A model generated the notes under the pieces. That model did not search any database. It saw only the letters and a program-made list of their open reading frames with translations, and had not been told where the DNA came from. A stretch of DNA of 22,842 bases from JBBSTY01 sp038235385. Lineage in GTDB: Bacteria > Actinomycetota > Acidimicrobiia > Acidimicrobiales > Acidimicrobilacustridaceae. Numbering within the stretch: the first letter of the stretch is position 1; every line of letters begins with the position of its first letter. The stretch covers positions 1 to 22,842 of the forward strand of contig JBBSTY010000059.1 of NCBI GenBank assembly GCA_038235385.1. The letters run 5' to 3'. Below, piece after piece: positions 1 to 8,928 of the stretch. Position numbers and translations under genes: made by a program.

Positions 1-1609
1 CGGTCGCGGGGCCGGCCGCGGGGCCGGGTTGGACCATGGTGGGATCGGTGGTTGCGCCCCATCGCCGCGCCGGGGCGGTGTCCTCGACCGGCCCGATCGA
101 CGTGGCATCCGGTCCGGGGTCGAGGCCCTGGATCTCGCGGTCGATCGGTTCCGGGAACCGATGCGCCTCGGCCTCGGCGTCGAGGGTGGGGTCGATCGCG
201 AACCCGGTGGCATCGTGCACGCCGTCGCCGTCGCGGTCGGGAACGTCGGGATCGAACCGGTCGTGGGGGTGCTGACGCCGCTGGCGGTCGGCCAGGCGGC
301 CGCGCACGAACGAACGTGACGGCAGCCGTGGTTCGACCAGCTCGGGCTCGCCGGCCAGCGGTGACGGTCGACGACGGGCGTCGGCGACCGCACGGCGCAA
401 CCCGAACGCGTAGACGGCCAGCGAGATCAGCGCGCCGAACGCGATGAGCATGAACCCGAGGTGGATGGGGATGGTGATCGCCAGCGGGATCAGGGCACCG
501 GCGACCCACACGAGCTGGAAGCGGGTCTCGAACCGAGCGAAGGCACGGCCCCGGTTGGCGTCGGGGGCATCGCGCTGCACCAGCGCATCGAAGGCCTGCT
601 TGGCGGCGTTGGACGCCAACCCGACGCCGAAGGCGAGCAGGGCCGCGCCCGCGAGGGCGCCCATCAGGGCGGTGAGCACCCCGGTCACGGCGATGACGCC
701 GAGCGAGATCATCAACATCCGCTCCTCGCTCACCACCCGGCGCAGGCGCGGCGCCAACCACGCCCCCACCATGAACCCCACCTGCGCGCCGACCACGCTG
801 ACGCCGATGCCGGCGAGGGCCTCGTTGCCCTCGAGGTCCTTGAAGTGGAACGCGAGCATGAACGTGAGGAACCCGACGACACCCCGGGAGAACGCGACAC
901 CGCGTGCGGCATGGCGGATGCCCAGGCTCTCGAGCTCGACCTCCTCCTTCTCGTCAGGAGGCAGCGCCGCCGTTCGAGACGCAGGGAGCTGGCCGGCGAG
1001 GACGGCTCCGACGGCGAACACGACGCCTGCCAGCCCGAGTGCGAGATCCGGGCCGGCGTCGCCCGCCACCTTCATGATGAGCAGCGACGGGCCGCCACCG
1101 GCGACCGCCGCGAAGCCGCTGATCGCCGACAGCTTCGAGTTGGCCTCCACCAGCTCGGCGTCGCTGCGAACCGTGGTGGGCACGATGGTGCCGCGCGCGA
1201 TGACGTAGCCCTTCGACAACACCAGCATCACGAGGAAGAGCGGGTACAGCGCGAGCGCGTTCCCCCGACTCAGGATGAGCGCGAAGCAGACTGCGGCTCG
1301 GAGGCCGCACAGCCCCACGATCATCCACTTGCGACCACCGTGAGCGCGATCGACGAGCGGTCCGATGAACGGCGCGGCAACCGTGAAGGGCACGAAGGTG
1401 AACACCAGAGCCAGCGCCACCTGCCATCGGGCCTGGTCGAGATCGCTGACGTTGAAGAACACCAGGCCCGCGATGGTGGTGGTGAAGATGGCATCGCCGG
1501 CCACGGAGAGCGCGTGGGTGCGAGCCAACCGGCGGAACGGCGACGGCGCCCACGGACGCGTGGGATCGCGCGGCGTCTCGGTGGCGTACGTCGGGCTCAC
1601 GGTGCCCAT
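1..1609 (-). CDS. MFS transporter, 3' end cut by window edge
   Basis: The frame stays open from an ATG at 1609 to the window edge (536 codons, no stop), so the C-terminus is missing. The first 400 or so residues are strongly hydrophobic and form repeated membrane segments. A loop near residues 83-94 (GPLVDRAHGGRK) fits MFS motif A (GxxxDRxxxRK) between helices 2 and 3. This makes it a major facilitator superfamily permease of the inner membrane; the substrate cannot be read from sequence. After about residue 405 the protein becomes a hydrophilic tail of more than 125 residues containing an acidic stretch with DRDGDGVHD. It lies 94 bp downstream of the response regulator gene on the same strand, so it could be read through from the phosphate operon, but nothing shows it moves phosphate. 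No clear ribosome-binding site precedes the ATG. Confidence 0.85.
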   Translation of the reverse strand, partial: MGTVSPTYATETPRDPTRPWAPSPFRRLARTHALSVAGDAIFTTTIAGLVFFNVSDLDQARWQVALALVFTFVPFTVAAPFIGPLVDRAHGGRKWMIVGLCGLRAAVCFALILSRGNALALYPLFLVMLVLSKGYVIARGTIVPTTVRSDAELVEANSKLSAISGFAAVAGGGPSLLIMKVAGDAGPDLALGLAGVVFAVGAVLAGQLPASRTAALPPDEKEEVELESLGIRHAARGVAFSRGVVGFLTFMLAFHFKDLEGNEALAGIGVSVVGAQVGFMVGAWLAPRLRRVVSEERMLMISLGVIAVTGVLTALMGALAGAALLAFGVGLASNAAKQAFDALVQRDAPDANRGRAFARFETRFQLVWVAGALIPLAITIPIHLGFMLIAFGALISLAVYAFGLRRAVADARRRPSPLAGEPELVEPRLPSRSFVRGRLADRQRRQHPHDRFDPDVPDRDGDGVHDATGFAIDPTLDAEAEAHRFPEPIDREIQGLDPGPDATSIGPVEDTAPARRWGATTDPTMVQPGPAAGPAT

Positions 1610-1703
1610 GCTACGGGCGTCGGGTGCTGCCGGTGACCCGACGCGCGGGGAGCGAGCACCGGCTCGTACGTACGGCGCGAACCGGCCCGGAACGGTCGAT
1701 GCG

Positions 1704-2420
1704 TCAGGGTCGCGGGATCTCGTACTTGTAGCCGAGGCCGCGGATGGTGACGATGCGCGTCGGGTTCGAGGGGTCGAGCTCGACCTTGGAGCGCAGCCGC
1801 TTGACGTGCACGTCGAGGGTCTTGGTGCCACCGATGTAGTCGGCGCCCCACACCCGGTCGATGATCTGGTCGCGCGTGAGCACGCGCCCGGCGTTCTCGA
1901 GGAGCAACCCCAGCAGCTCGAACTCCTTCAGGGGGAGCTGCACGTGTTCGCCGCGGATCACGACCTCGTGGCTCTGGTGGTCGACGAGGACGTCGCCGAC
2001 CTGGATCCCCTCCTCCACGTCGGCCATGGCTCCCGACGAACCGTCCACCGATCGGCGACGGAGCACGGCGCGCATCCGGGCCACCAGCTCGCGGAGGCGG
2101 TACGGCTTGGTGACGTAGTCGTCGGCCCCGACCTCGAGGCCGACCACCGTGTCGATCTCGGCCCCTTTGGCCGTGACCATGATGATGGGCACGTTCGAAC
2201 GGGCTCGCAGCTCGCGACAGACGTCGAGACCGGACACCTTCGGCAGCATCACGTCCAGCAGGACCACGTCGGGCCGGACGTCATCGAACATGTCGAGCGC
2301 CTCGGCACCGTCGCGCGCCACCTGGACGGTGAACCCTTCCCGTTCGAGCCCGACGGTCAGCGCGTCGACGAAGGAATCCTCGTCCTCCACGATCAGCACC
2401 GACGTGGTGGGCACAGCCAT
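1704..2420 (-). CDS. regX3: OmpR/PhoB-family response regulator, RegX3-like
   Basis: 238 residues, the usual length for the family. The receiver domain (about 5-120) carries the acidic pair E12/D13, the phosphorylation site D56 in VVLLDVMLP, T83, and K105 in VTKPYRL. The C-terminal 100 residues form a winged-helix DNA-binding domain ending in the typical RIVTIRGLGYKYE. Start ATG is supported by an AGAGGTG ribosome-binding site upstream. It follows the sensor kinase gene by 24 bp and ends the phoU-kinase-regulator run, as in the mycobacterial senX3-regX3 pair. Expected role: on phosphate limitation it is phosphorylated by the kinase and activates pst and other phosphate genes by binding PHO boxes such as the one at 8929-8946. 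PhoP/PhoB would be equally fair names; function by family plus context is firm, the exact orthology is inferred. Confidence 0.93.
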   Translation of the reverse strand: MAVPTTSVLIVEDEDSFVDALTVGLEREGFTVQVARDGAEALDMFDDVRPDVVLLDVMLPKVSGLDVCRELRARSNVPIIMVTAKGAEIDTVVGLEVGADDYVTKPYRLRELVARMRAVLRRRSVDGSSGAMADVEEGIQVGDVLVDHQSHEVVIRGEHVQLPLKEFELLGLLLENAGRVLTRDQIIDRVWGADYIGGTKTLDVHVKRLRSKVELDPSNPTRIVTIRGLGYKYEIPRP

Positions 2421-2444
2421 GGGTGGTCACCTCTTTCGATGGGA

Positions 2445-3836
2445 TCAGTCGGCACGGGAGCGGTCCCCGGGTTCGGATCCTGCGAGGGGTTCGGACGCTG
2501 CGAGGGGTTCCGACACCGCGGGTTCGGACGTCGGGGCGAGCTCGGACACGGCGGGGGCTCCCGACAGCACCGGGAACTGCAGGACGAAGGTCGAGCCCTC
2601 ACCCATGCGCGAGCGCACCTCGACCTCGCCCTCGTGGTTGTTCACGACGTGACGGACGATCGCCAGGCCGAGTCCCGTGCCCCCGGTCTGGCGGCTCCGG
2701 GCGACGTCCACCCGGTAGAAGCGTTCGAAGACCCGCTCGAGGTCACGGGCGGGGATGCCGATCCCGTGGTCGCTCACCGAGATCCACGCCGTCTGGCTCT
2801 CCGTGCCCGACCGCACCTCGATCACCGATCCGGCATCGGAGTACTTGACCGCGTTGTCGATGAGGTTGGAGACCGCCGAGACGAGCTGGCGGCGGTCACC
2901 GAGCACGCGCAGGCGCTCATCGACGTCGCCGACGTCCACGACGATGCCCGCCTGCTCGGCGGCCGGGCGCAGACGGGTGACGGCTGCGGCGACGATCTCC
3001 GCCACCGGCACCGGCTCGCGGACAGGCGCCTCGTCAGCTTCGATCCGACTCAGCTGGATGAGATCTTCGATCGTCGCCGCCACCCGCATGGCTTCGTTCA
3101 TCATGCGCTCGGCCAGGCGCCGGGCAACGTCGGCATCGGGCTCGCCGATCATGGTCTCGGCCAGGAGGCTGAGGGCGCCGACCGGGGTCTTGAGCTCGTG
3201 GCTGATGTTGGCGACGAAGTCGCGGCGCACCGCTTCGAGCCTCCGCCGCTCGGTGACGTCGCTGACGATCGCGAGCGCACCCACCGACCGACCTGCGCCG
3301 GCGAGCGGCACCGCGTCGATCACGACGGCCCGGCGTGGCGGGCCGAACAGGTCGAGCGTGCGGCTGGCCTCCCGACCGCTGACGAGCACCTCGCTGACGA
3401 GCTCATCGAGCGCCGCCTCGACGAGTGCGTCGCCGTGGCGAGCGTCGGCGAAGTGCTCGGCGACCGCGTTGCGCACCACGACCACACCGTTCGCATCGGT
3501 CACCACGACCCCTTCGGGGATGGCGCCGAGCGCGCGGTCGAGGCGGACGAGCGCCTCCGCAGCCGATCGCTCCCGGACCAACAGGCGATCCACCGAGCGT
3601 TCGAGCCGCGCCACCGCGTCGTCGGCATCGACCGACGCCGCGACGCCGTGGCCATCGCCATCGCGGTCGCGGTCGGTCCGGGCCGCGAGCCGGCCGAGCC
3701 GTTCGACGATGCGACGGCGGGTGCGGAACTGCGCCAAGACCACCACGAGCAGAGCGAGGATCGACAGCGACCCGACCACGATCACGGCGCCTGGCACCGC
3801 GACGGCCGCGAGCGCGATCGCGAGCCGATCAGCCAC
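2445..3836 (-). CDS. senX3: Membrane sensor histidine kinase, SenX3-like
   Basis: Start chosen at GTG 3836, which overlaps the phoU stop by 8 bases (GTGGCTGA); 463 residues. An upstream in-frame start at 3956 would bury 40 more residues inside phoU and looks unlikely. One clear hydrophobic segment sits at residues 12-36, followed by a charged linker, a PAS-like region (about 95-195), a HisKA domain with the phospho-accepting H213 in ANISHELKTP, and a HATPase domain with N-box LIDNAVKYS (325-333), DHGIGIP (356-362) and GGTGLGLAIV (385-394). It should autophosphorylate and pass phosphate to the regulator encoded next. Like SenX3 and PhoR it lacks a large external sensor, so sensing probably goes through PhoU and the Pst transporter. 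The C-terminal 40 residues are a low-complexity tail with repeated SEP triplets, absent from the core family. Confidence 0.92.
   Translation of the reverse strand: MADRLAIALAAVAVPGAVIVVGSLSILALLVVVLAQFRTRRRIVERLGRLAARTDRDRDGDGHGVAASVDADDAVARLERSVDRLLVRERSAAEALVRLDRALGAIPEGVVVTDANGVVVVRNAVAEHFADARHGDALVEAALDELVSEVLVSGREASRTLDLFGPPRRAVVIDAVPLAGAGRSVGALAIVSDVTERRRLEAVRRDFVANISHELKTPVGALSLLAETMIGEPDADVARRLAERMMNEAMRVAATIEDLIQLSRIEADEAPVREPVPVAEIVAAAVTRLRPAAEQAGIVVDVGDVDERLRVLGDRRQLVSAVSNLIDNAVKYSDAGSVIEVRSGTESQTAWISVSDHGIGIPARDLERVFERFYRVDVARSRQTGGTGLGLAIVRHVVNNHEGEVEVRSRMGEGSTFVLQFPVLSGAPAVSELAPTSEPAVSEPLAASEPLAGSEPGDRSRAD
2469..2545 (-). repeat. Degenerate repeat encoding the SEP-rich kinase tail
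   Basis: The DNA encoding the end of the kinase repeats a pattern of about 15-21 bases built on gaggggttcgga, giving imperfect SEPLAASEPLAGSEP-type residues. The copies diverge, so it is an old or imperfect expansion rather than an exact tandem array. The tail lies beyond the last conserved ATPase motif and may be a disordered spacer. Confidence 0.5.
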
Positions 3837-4647
3837 CGGTGTCGGAATCAGGGGCGGGTGCCAGGTGGCGCGCCGCGGGGCGGCCGGTGTCGGCGACGCT
3901 CGTCGGCGCACCGGTCGTGCTGCCGCCGGCCCTCTGCAGCGTCTCCTGGCCGGCATCGCGCCGTTCGCGGGCCTGCACGCGCGCCTGTCCGGTGTGCTCG
4001 GGCAGCCATCCGGTGACCATGTACTGGACGCGGTTGCCGATGTTGACCGCGTGGTCGCCGATCCGCTCGTAGTACCGACCGATGAGCGCGAGCTGCACGC
4101 CGGCCTGCAGATCGAGGCCTTCGGCCCGATGCGATTCGAAGATCGCCTGGATGAAGTCCTTGTGCAGGGTGTCGAGGCGGTCGTCCATGTCGTCGAGCGC
4201 CGCGGCCAGCGCGGCGTTGCCCTCGGCGTAGGCGTCGATCGCCAACCGGAACAGCCGGGTGGCCTCCTCGCTCATCCGTTCGATCAGCCCGCGCAGGCGA
4301 GGATCGAACTCGGCGCCGTACACGCGGCGAGCACCCTTGCAGATGTTGACCACGAGGTCGCCGGAACGCTCGATCTCGGAGGTGAGCCGCAGCGCCGTGA
4401 CGATGGCTCGGAGGTCGCTCGCCATCGGCTGCTGGAGCGCGAGCACCTGGTAGCAGTGCTCCTCGATCTCGAGCGCCAGCGCGTCCAGCTCGTCGTCGCC
4501 CTCGATGATCGCCTGGGCGCCCTGGAGGTCCATGGCCAGCAGGACCTCGGTTCCGCGAGGGATGCCCTCGGTGACCAGTGCGGCCAGGCGCACGATGTCC
4601 TGGCAGATCTCGTCGATCTCCTGGTGGAACGCTCGACGTTCGGTCAT
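3829..4647 (-). CDS. phoU: Phosphate signalling protein PhoU
   Basis: 272 residues with two three-helix PhoU repeats. Each carries the metal-binding E-x-x-x-D type motif: EIERSGDLVVNI in the first half and YYERIGDHAVNI in the second. PhoU is a cytoplasmic peripheral protein that links the PstSCAB transporter to the sensor kinase and keeps the response off when phosphate is ample. The usual length is about 215-240; here an extra Ser/Thr/Ala/Gly-rich tail of roughly 50 residues follows the second repeat. The ATG has a good AGGAGAGG ribosome-binding site. The stop overlaps the kinase GTG by 8 bases, implying translational coupling. It lies 130 bp after pstB, a longer gap than elsewhere in the operon, so a separate promoter is possible, but I see no PHO box there. 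Confidence 0.93.
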   Translation of the reverse strand: MTERRAFHQEIDEICQDIVRLAALVTEGIPRGTEVLLAMDLQGAQAIIEGDDELDALALEIEEHCYQVLALQQPMASDLRAIVTALRLTSEIERSGDLVVNICKGARRVYGAEFDPRLRGLIERMSEEATRLFRLAIDAYAEGNAALAAALDDMDDRLDTLHKDFIQAIFESHRAEGLDLQAGVQLALIGRYYERIGDHAVNIGNRVQYMVTGWLPEHTGQARVQARERRDAGQETLQRAGGSTTGAPTSVADTGRPAARHLAPAPDSDTGG

Positions 4648-4777
4648 GGACCTCTCCTGGTGGGATGACGACGCGGTGGAACGTCTCGGGCCGACCGCGG
4701 TGCTCGCGTTCTCGAACCTGGCGCCCCCATCGTAGGAGCCGCTCGGCCGAGCACCGTCTCCCGACCGGCTCGGGCGA

Positions 4778-5683
4778 TCAACCGAAGCGGCCGGTGACGT
4801 AGTTCTCGGTGCGTTCGTCGGACGGGTTCGAGAAGATCGCCTCGGTCTGCTCGAACTCGACGAGCAGGCCGGTGCGGGTGTCGCTCTCGTCGTTCACCTC
4901 GGTGGTGAAGAAGGCGGTGCGGTCCGACACGCGCGCTGCCTGCTGCATGTTGTGGGTGACGATGATGATGGTGAAGTCCTCCTTCATCTCCTGCATGAGG
5001 TCCTCGATCCGGGCGGTGGCGATCGGATCGAGCGCCGAGCAGGGTTCGTCCATCAGCACCACCTCGGGCTGCACGGCGACGGCACGGGCGATGCACAGCC
5101 GCTGCTGTTGGCCGCCCGACAACCCCATGGCCGAGGCCGTGAGGCGGTCCTTGACCTCGTCCCACAACGCGGCGCGACGCAGCGCCTGCTCGACGATGTC
5201 GTCGAGATCGTCCTTGAGACCGGCGAGCTTCGGCCCGAAGGCGATGTTGTCGTAGATCGATTTGGGGAACGGGTTCGGCTTCTGGAACACCATGCCGATC
5301 CGCTTGCGGACCTCGACGGCATCGATGCGGGGGTCGTACAGATCCACCCCGTGGTACAGCACCTTGCCGTCGACCCGGGCACCGTCGATCAGGTCGTTCA
5401 TGCGGTCGAAGCACCGCAGCACCGTCGACTTCCCGCAGCCGGACGGACCGATGAAGGCGGTGATCTCCCGCTGGCGGATCTGCAGGTTGACATCGCGGAC
5501 GGCGCGGAACGGCCCGTAGTGCACGCTCAGGTCCTCGACGTCGAAGACGACCTTGTGCTCGACCCCGGACTCCGGGCCCGGAACGCGCGCCACCGGCCGC
5601 GACGTGTGCACGCTGTGCGCGACCGGTTCGTCGATGGACGGGGCCGCAGCGCGAGCCGTGGCCATCGCAGATTCACGTGCCAT
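4778..5683 (-). CDS. pstB: Phosphate ABC transporter ATP-binding protein PstB
   Basis: 301 residues from ATG 5683, chosen over an adjoining TTG because GAGGA lies 8 bases upstream of the ATG. The ABC domain contains Walker A GPSGCGKST (79-87), Q-loop Q134 in FQKPNPFP, signature LSGGQQQR (188-195), Walker B VVLMDEP (208-214) and the H-loop in THNMQQAARV (H244). FQKPNPFPKSIYDN and the YVTGRFG end are diagnostic for PstB. It hydrolyses ATP to drive phosphate import through PstC/PstA. The N-terminus carries about 45 extra polar residues compared with the typical 250-260-residue PstB. It follows pstA by 102 bp, all on one strand. Confidence 0.96.
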   Translation of the reverse strand: MARESAMATARAAAPSIDEPVAHSVHTSRPVARVPGPESGVEHKVVFDVEDLSVHYGPFRAVRDVNLQIRQREITAFIGPSGCGKSTVLRCFDRMNDLIDGARVDGKVLYHGVDLYDPRIDAVEVRKRIGMVFQKPNPFPKSIYDNIAFGPKLAGLKDDLDDIVEQALRRAALWDEVKDRLTASAMGLSGGQQQRLCIARAVAVQPEVVLMDEPCSALDPIATARIEDLMQEMKEDFTIIIVTHNMQQAARVSDRTAFFTTEVNDESDTRTGLLVEFEQTEAIFSNPSDERTENYVTGRFG

Positions 5684-5785
5684 CAAGGGTTCCTCAGCGG
5701 GGTCGGGGAATCGGTGCGGTCGTCATGGCCGGTGCTCGGCGGGCGGTGCCGGACGCAGCGTTCCACGCGGGACCGGTGCGCGCCA

Positions 5786-6694
5786 TCAGCCATGTTTGAG
5801 CGAGAAGCGGGACGAGACGATCCGGGCGGCGACCGTGCACAGGAAGACGATGCCCACGAGGGTGAGCGCCGCGCCCCAGGCCCGGTCCTGGGCGGCGGCG
5901 AACGACGTCGACGCGTTGCCGAAGATCTGCACGGACAACGAGGTCATCGGTCCCTCGAACAGGTTGAGGTTCAGGTTGCGGGCGGCACCGATGGTGAACA
6001 GGAGGGGAGCGGTCTCCCCCGCGGCGCGAGCCACCGCGAGCATCACCCCGCTGACGATGCCGGGGAGCGCGGCGGGGAGGACGACGGTGACGATGGTTCG
6101 CCACTTCCGGCTCCCGAGGGCGTAGCTGCCCTGGCGGAGCTCGTCGGGCACGAGCCGGAGCATCTCCTCGGTGGAGCGGATGATGATCGGGAGCATCAGG
6201 CAGCCGAGGGCGAGCGACCCGCCGAACCCGTTGAGGCCGACGCGGAGCGTCCAGACGGTGTAGACGAACAGGCCCATCACGATCGACGGGACTCCGGTCA
6301 TGACATCGGCCATGAACCGCACCAGCCCGGCCAACCGGCCCTTCTGCCCGTACTCGTGCAGGTAGATGGCACCGAGGATGCCGAGCGGGACCGCCATGAG
6401 GGTCGCGCCGAGGGTGATGAGGACGGTGCCGACGATGGCGGGGCCCATCCCGGGACCGACGCGACGAGCGGTGGCCGGCACGTCGCGGATGAACCAGTCG
6501 ACGCTCAGTTGGGATCCACCCTTGGCGGCGACGTAGACGATGACGAAGCCGAGTGGGATCACGGCGACGACGAACGCTCCGTACATCCAGATCGTCGCCA
6601 GCTGGTTGCGCACCCGTCGGGAGCGGCTGGTGGTGACCTCGAGGAGGAGCTGACCGGCGCGGTCGCCGGGCTCCCTGGTCAGGGTGTCGCCCAT
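5786..6694 (-). CDS. pstA: Phosphate ABC transporter permease PstA
   Basis: 302 residues. The ATG at 6694 shares one base with the pstC stop (TGATG), so the two are translationally coupled; longer readings upstream only run through pstC in the wrong frame. Six hydrophobic segments can be made out, the first at about 37-56. The binding-protein-dependent permease signature lies around YALGSRKWRTIVTVVLPAALPGIVSG in two parts (191-200 and 203-216), the coupling loop that docks on PstB, and ARAAGETAPLLFT (222-234) is typical of PstA. With PstC it forms the membrane channel for phosphate. Length and motifs are ordinary. Confidence 0.95.
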   Translation of the reverse strand: MGDTLTREPGDRAGQLLLEVTTSRSRRVRNQLATIWMYGAFVVAVIPLGFVIVYVAAKGGSQLSVDWFIRDVPATARRVGPGMGPAIVGTVLITLGATLMAVPLGILGAIYLHEYGQKGRLAGLVRFMADVMTGVPSIVMGLFVYTVWTLRVGLNGFGGSLALGCLMLPIIIRSTEEMLRLVPDELRQGSYALGSRKWRTIVTVVLPAALPGIVSGVMLAVARAAGETAPLLFTIGAARNLNLNLFEGPMTSLSVQIFGNASTSFAAAQDRAWGAALTLVGIVFLCTVAARIVSSRFSLKHG

Positions 6695-7713
6695 CAGGCC
6701 CGCAACCTCCGGTCGAAGCGACTCACGATCCCGCGAGCGGCCAGGTTGACGAGGATGGTGAGGACGAAGAGCACCACGCCGAGGCCGATGAGCGCGGAGC
6801 GGAAGGTTCCGCTGGCCTCGCCGAACTGGTTGACGATGACCGCCGCCATCGCATCGCCGGGAAGGAACACCTCGGTGGTGATCTGCGCAGTGGATCCGAT
6901 CACCAGCGCGACGGCGATGGTCTCGCCCATCGCCCGCCCGAGACCGAGCATCACCGCGCTGACGATGCCACCCCGGCTCCACGGGATCACCGAGTAGCGG
7001 ATCATCTCCCACCGGGTGGCACCCATCCCGTACGCCGCCTCCCGCTGTGATCGCGGCACGGTTGCGATCACCTCCCGGCTGAGCGAGGTGATGATGGGGA
7101 TGATCATGACGGCGAGGATCAACCCTGCGGTCATGAAGCTGCGACCATAGGCGGGCCCACCGAAGAACCACTCGAGGATCGGCCAGTCACCGACCGCGTC
7201 GGCGACGCCCTGGTAGACCGGCTTGATGGCCGGGGCGAGCACGAGCACCCCCCACAGCCCGTAGACGACCGATGGGATGGCGGCGAGGAGATCCATCACG
7301 TACACCACGGTCTTGCGCACGCGCCGCGAGGCCGCCTCGTTGGTGAACAGCGCGATCCCGAGGCTGATGGGCACCGCGAAGATCAGCGCGATGACCGCCG
7401 ACAGCACCGTGCCGTAGACGAAGGCCAGTGCACCGAACTGGCCGCGACTCGGGATCCAGTTGTCGGTGGTGACGAACGAGATGCCCTGGTCGGCGAACGC
7501 CGGCCAGGCCTCCTTGGTGGTTGACCAGGCGATGAGGGCGAGAACCGCCAGGACGAGCAACCCGGCGGCCAGCGCGACCCCACGGAAGATGCGATCGCCA
7601 CGGCCTCCGCGGCCGGACGACAACATCGCCGTGGCGCTCTGCGCATCGAGCGTGCCGATGCCCGCGCCGCGGCGGGCATCTCGACCTCTGGCGGAGCGGG
7701 ATGGATCAGTCAC
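6694..7713 (-). CDS. pstC: Phosphate ABC transporter permease PstC
   Basis: 339 residues starting at GTG 7713, 24 bp after the pstS stop. A Ser/Arg/Gly-rich cytoplasmic N-terminus of about 40 residues precedes the first membrane segment (about 44-63). DLLAAIPSVVYGLWG and the permease loop AAYGMGATRWEMIRYSVIP, followed by GLGRAMGETIAVALVIG, are characteristic of PstC. It pairs with PstA to carry phosphate across the inner membrane, powered by PstB. The stop overlaps the pstA start by one base. No oddity was found apart from the slightly long N-terminus. Confidence 0.95.
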   Translation of the reverse strand: MTDPSRSARGRDARRGAGIGTLDAQSATAMLSSGRGGRGDRIFRGVALAAGLLVLAVLALIAWSTTKEAWPAFADQGISFVTTDNWIPSRGQFGALAFVYGTVLSAVIALIFAVPISLGIALFTNEAASRRVRKTVVYVMDLLAAIPSVVYGLWGVLVLAPAIKPVYQGVADAVGDWPILEWFFGGPAYGRSFMTAGLILAVMIIPIITSLSREVIATVPRSQREAAYGMGATRWEMIRYSVIPWSRGGIVSAVMLGLGRAMGETIAVALVIGSTAQITTEVFLPGDAMAAVIVNQFGEASGTFRSALIGLGVVLFVLTILVNLAARGIVSRFDRRLRA

Positions 7714-7737
7714 GCGGGGCCTCGACCGGAGATCCGG

Positions 7738-8838
7738 TCAGCCGATCCTGAAGTCGGCGAGCTGGGCGATGGCCCGTTGCCGGAGCGAATCGGGCAACGG
7801 GGCGAAGTCCACCGTCGGCGCCAGATCCTGGCCGTCGGTCAGCAGGTAGCTGATCCACCCCTCGAGCGCGTCGCCGAGGGCGCGGTCGGGTTGGTCCACG
7901 TAGGCGATCAGGTAGGTGCTGGCCGTGATCGGGTAGGCATCGGGCCCCGACGCGTCGAGCGCGTCGTAGGTGAGGTCCTCGCGCACCACCGCACCCGCGA
8001 GTGCCGCCGACGCCCCCTCGAGGGTCGGCGCGACGAACTGCCCGTCGCGGTTCTCGATCGAGGCGAAGGTGAGCCCGGTGGCCCTGGCGTCGGAGAAGTC
8101 GACGTAGCCGATCGAACCGTCGGTCTGGGCGATGATCTGGGCGACCCCGTTGTTGCCGTTGCCCGCCTGGGTGCTGGTGGGCCAGTTCACCGAGTCGCCC
8201 GGTTCCAGCCTCCACGTGTCGGGTGCGGCGGCGGCGAGGTACGACGTGAAGTTGGCCGTCGTGCCCGAGCCGTCGGAGCGGTGCACCACGGTGATCGGCA
8301 ACGACGGAAGCGTCGCGGCGGGGTTGTCGGCGCGGATCTCGGGCGCGTCCCACGTCGTGATGTCGCTCTGGAAGATGCCGGCGACGGTATCAGGGCTGAG
8401 GTCGAGCTCACGCACGCCCGCAACGTTGTACGACACCGTGATGGGCGCGGCAACGGTGGGGAAGTAGAGGAACGCACCACCTTTGAAGTTTCCCTTGTCG
8501 GCGCTGCTCACGAGGCTGTCGGTGCCGGCCCACTGGACGATCTGATCGGCGAGGTCGCGCTTGCCCTTGCCGGAGCCGCCACCGCCGTAGTTCACCACGA
8601 CATCGGGGGCGACGCCCCCGCTGAAGTCGGCGATGGCCTCCTCGTAGAACGCCTTGGGGAACGTGGCGCCCGAACCGTTGAGGGTGGCCTCGACACCGAG
8701 TGCCGAAGACGCCGGCGTCGTTCCCTCCGGACCGCCCGATCCGCCCGACGGATCGTTGGCGGAGGACGAACAGGCACTGGCGACGACCACAGCCGCAAGC
8801 AGCACGAGGGGGACACGGCGACACCTGCGTGGCAACAC
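7738..8838 (-). CDS. pstS: Phosphate-binding lipoprotein PstS
   Basis: 366 residues from a GTG with GGAG 6 bases upstream. A lipoprotein signal peptide (basic MLPRRCRR, hydrophobic core, lipobox ending at C23) anchors it outside the membrane. A Ser/Gly/Pro linker follows to about residue 45. The binding domain begins with LNGSGATFPKAFYEEAI and contains VNYGGGGSGKG and HRSDGSGTTANFTSYL, the PstS loops that hold the phosphate ion. It captures phosphate and hands it to PstC/PstA. First gene of the pst operon, preceded by a 157-bp leader region that contains a PHO-box-like direct repeat, so induction under phosphate starvation is likely. Confidence 0.96.
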   Translation of the reverse strand: MLPRRCRRVPLVLLAAVVVASACSSSANDPSGGSGGPEGTTPASSALGVEATLNGSGATFPKAFYEEAIADFSGGVAPDVVVNYGGGGSGKGKRDLADQIVQWAGTDSLVSSADKGNFKGGAFLYFPTVAAPITVSYNVAGVRELDLSPDTVAGIFQSDITTWDAPEIRADNPAATLPSLPITVVHRSDGSGTTANFTSYLAAAAPDTWRLEPGDSVNWPTSTQAGNGNNGVAQIIAQTDGSIGYVDFSDARATGLTFASIENRDGQFVAPTLEGASAALAGAVVREDLTYDALDASGPDAYPITASTYLIAYVDQPDRALGDALEGWISYLLTDGQDLAPTVDFAPLPDSLRQRAIAQLADFRIG

Positions 8839-8890
8839 GAGAGCTCCGATCGATCGACGGGGGCCGACGACGTCGTCGACCCGATGCGGT

Positions 8891-8896
8891 CAACCT
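8891..8896 (-). promoter_or_regulatory. Possible -10 element of the pstS promoter
   Basis: The minus strand carries TAGGTT at this place, a TANNNT match just downstream of the in-phase PHO-box half-site. No good -35 hexamer is present, as expected if an activator binds there. Weak evidence on its own. Confidence 0.3.
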
Positions 8897-8928
8897 AGGG
8901 GGGCGTGGTGACGCGGCGGATGCGTCCG

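Noticed and set aside
1665..1674. Palindrome cgtacgtacg between the regulator and MFS genes
   Set aside because: Ten bases only, with weak flanking pairing; could arise by chance in this composition.
1365..4016. 883-codon plus-strand open frame opposite the regulator and kinase genes
   Set aside because: Antisense shadow with His/Asp/Arg-rich nonsense; the minus-strand genes are complete and recognisable.
4741..4752. Palindrome gctcggccgagc between pstB and phoU
   Set aside because: Perfect 12-bp palindrome but with no loop; too short and GC-typical to call an operator or terminator.
6695..7171. Upstream extension of pstA inside pstC
   Set aside because: The extra 159 residues are out-of-frame pstC sequence; the TGATG junction gives a proper start at 6694.
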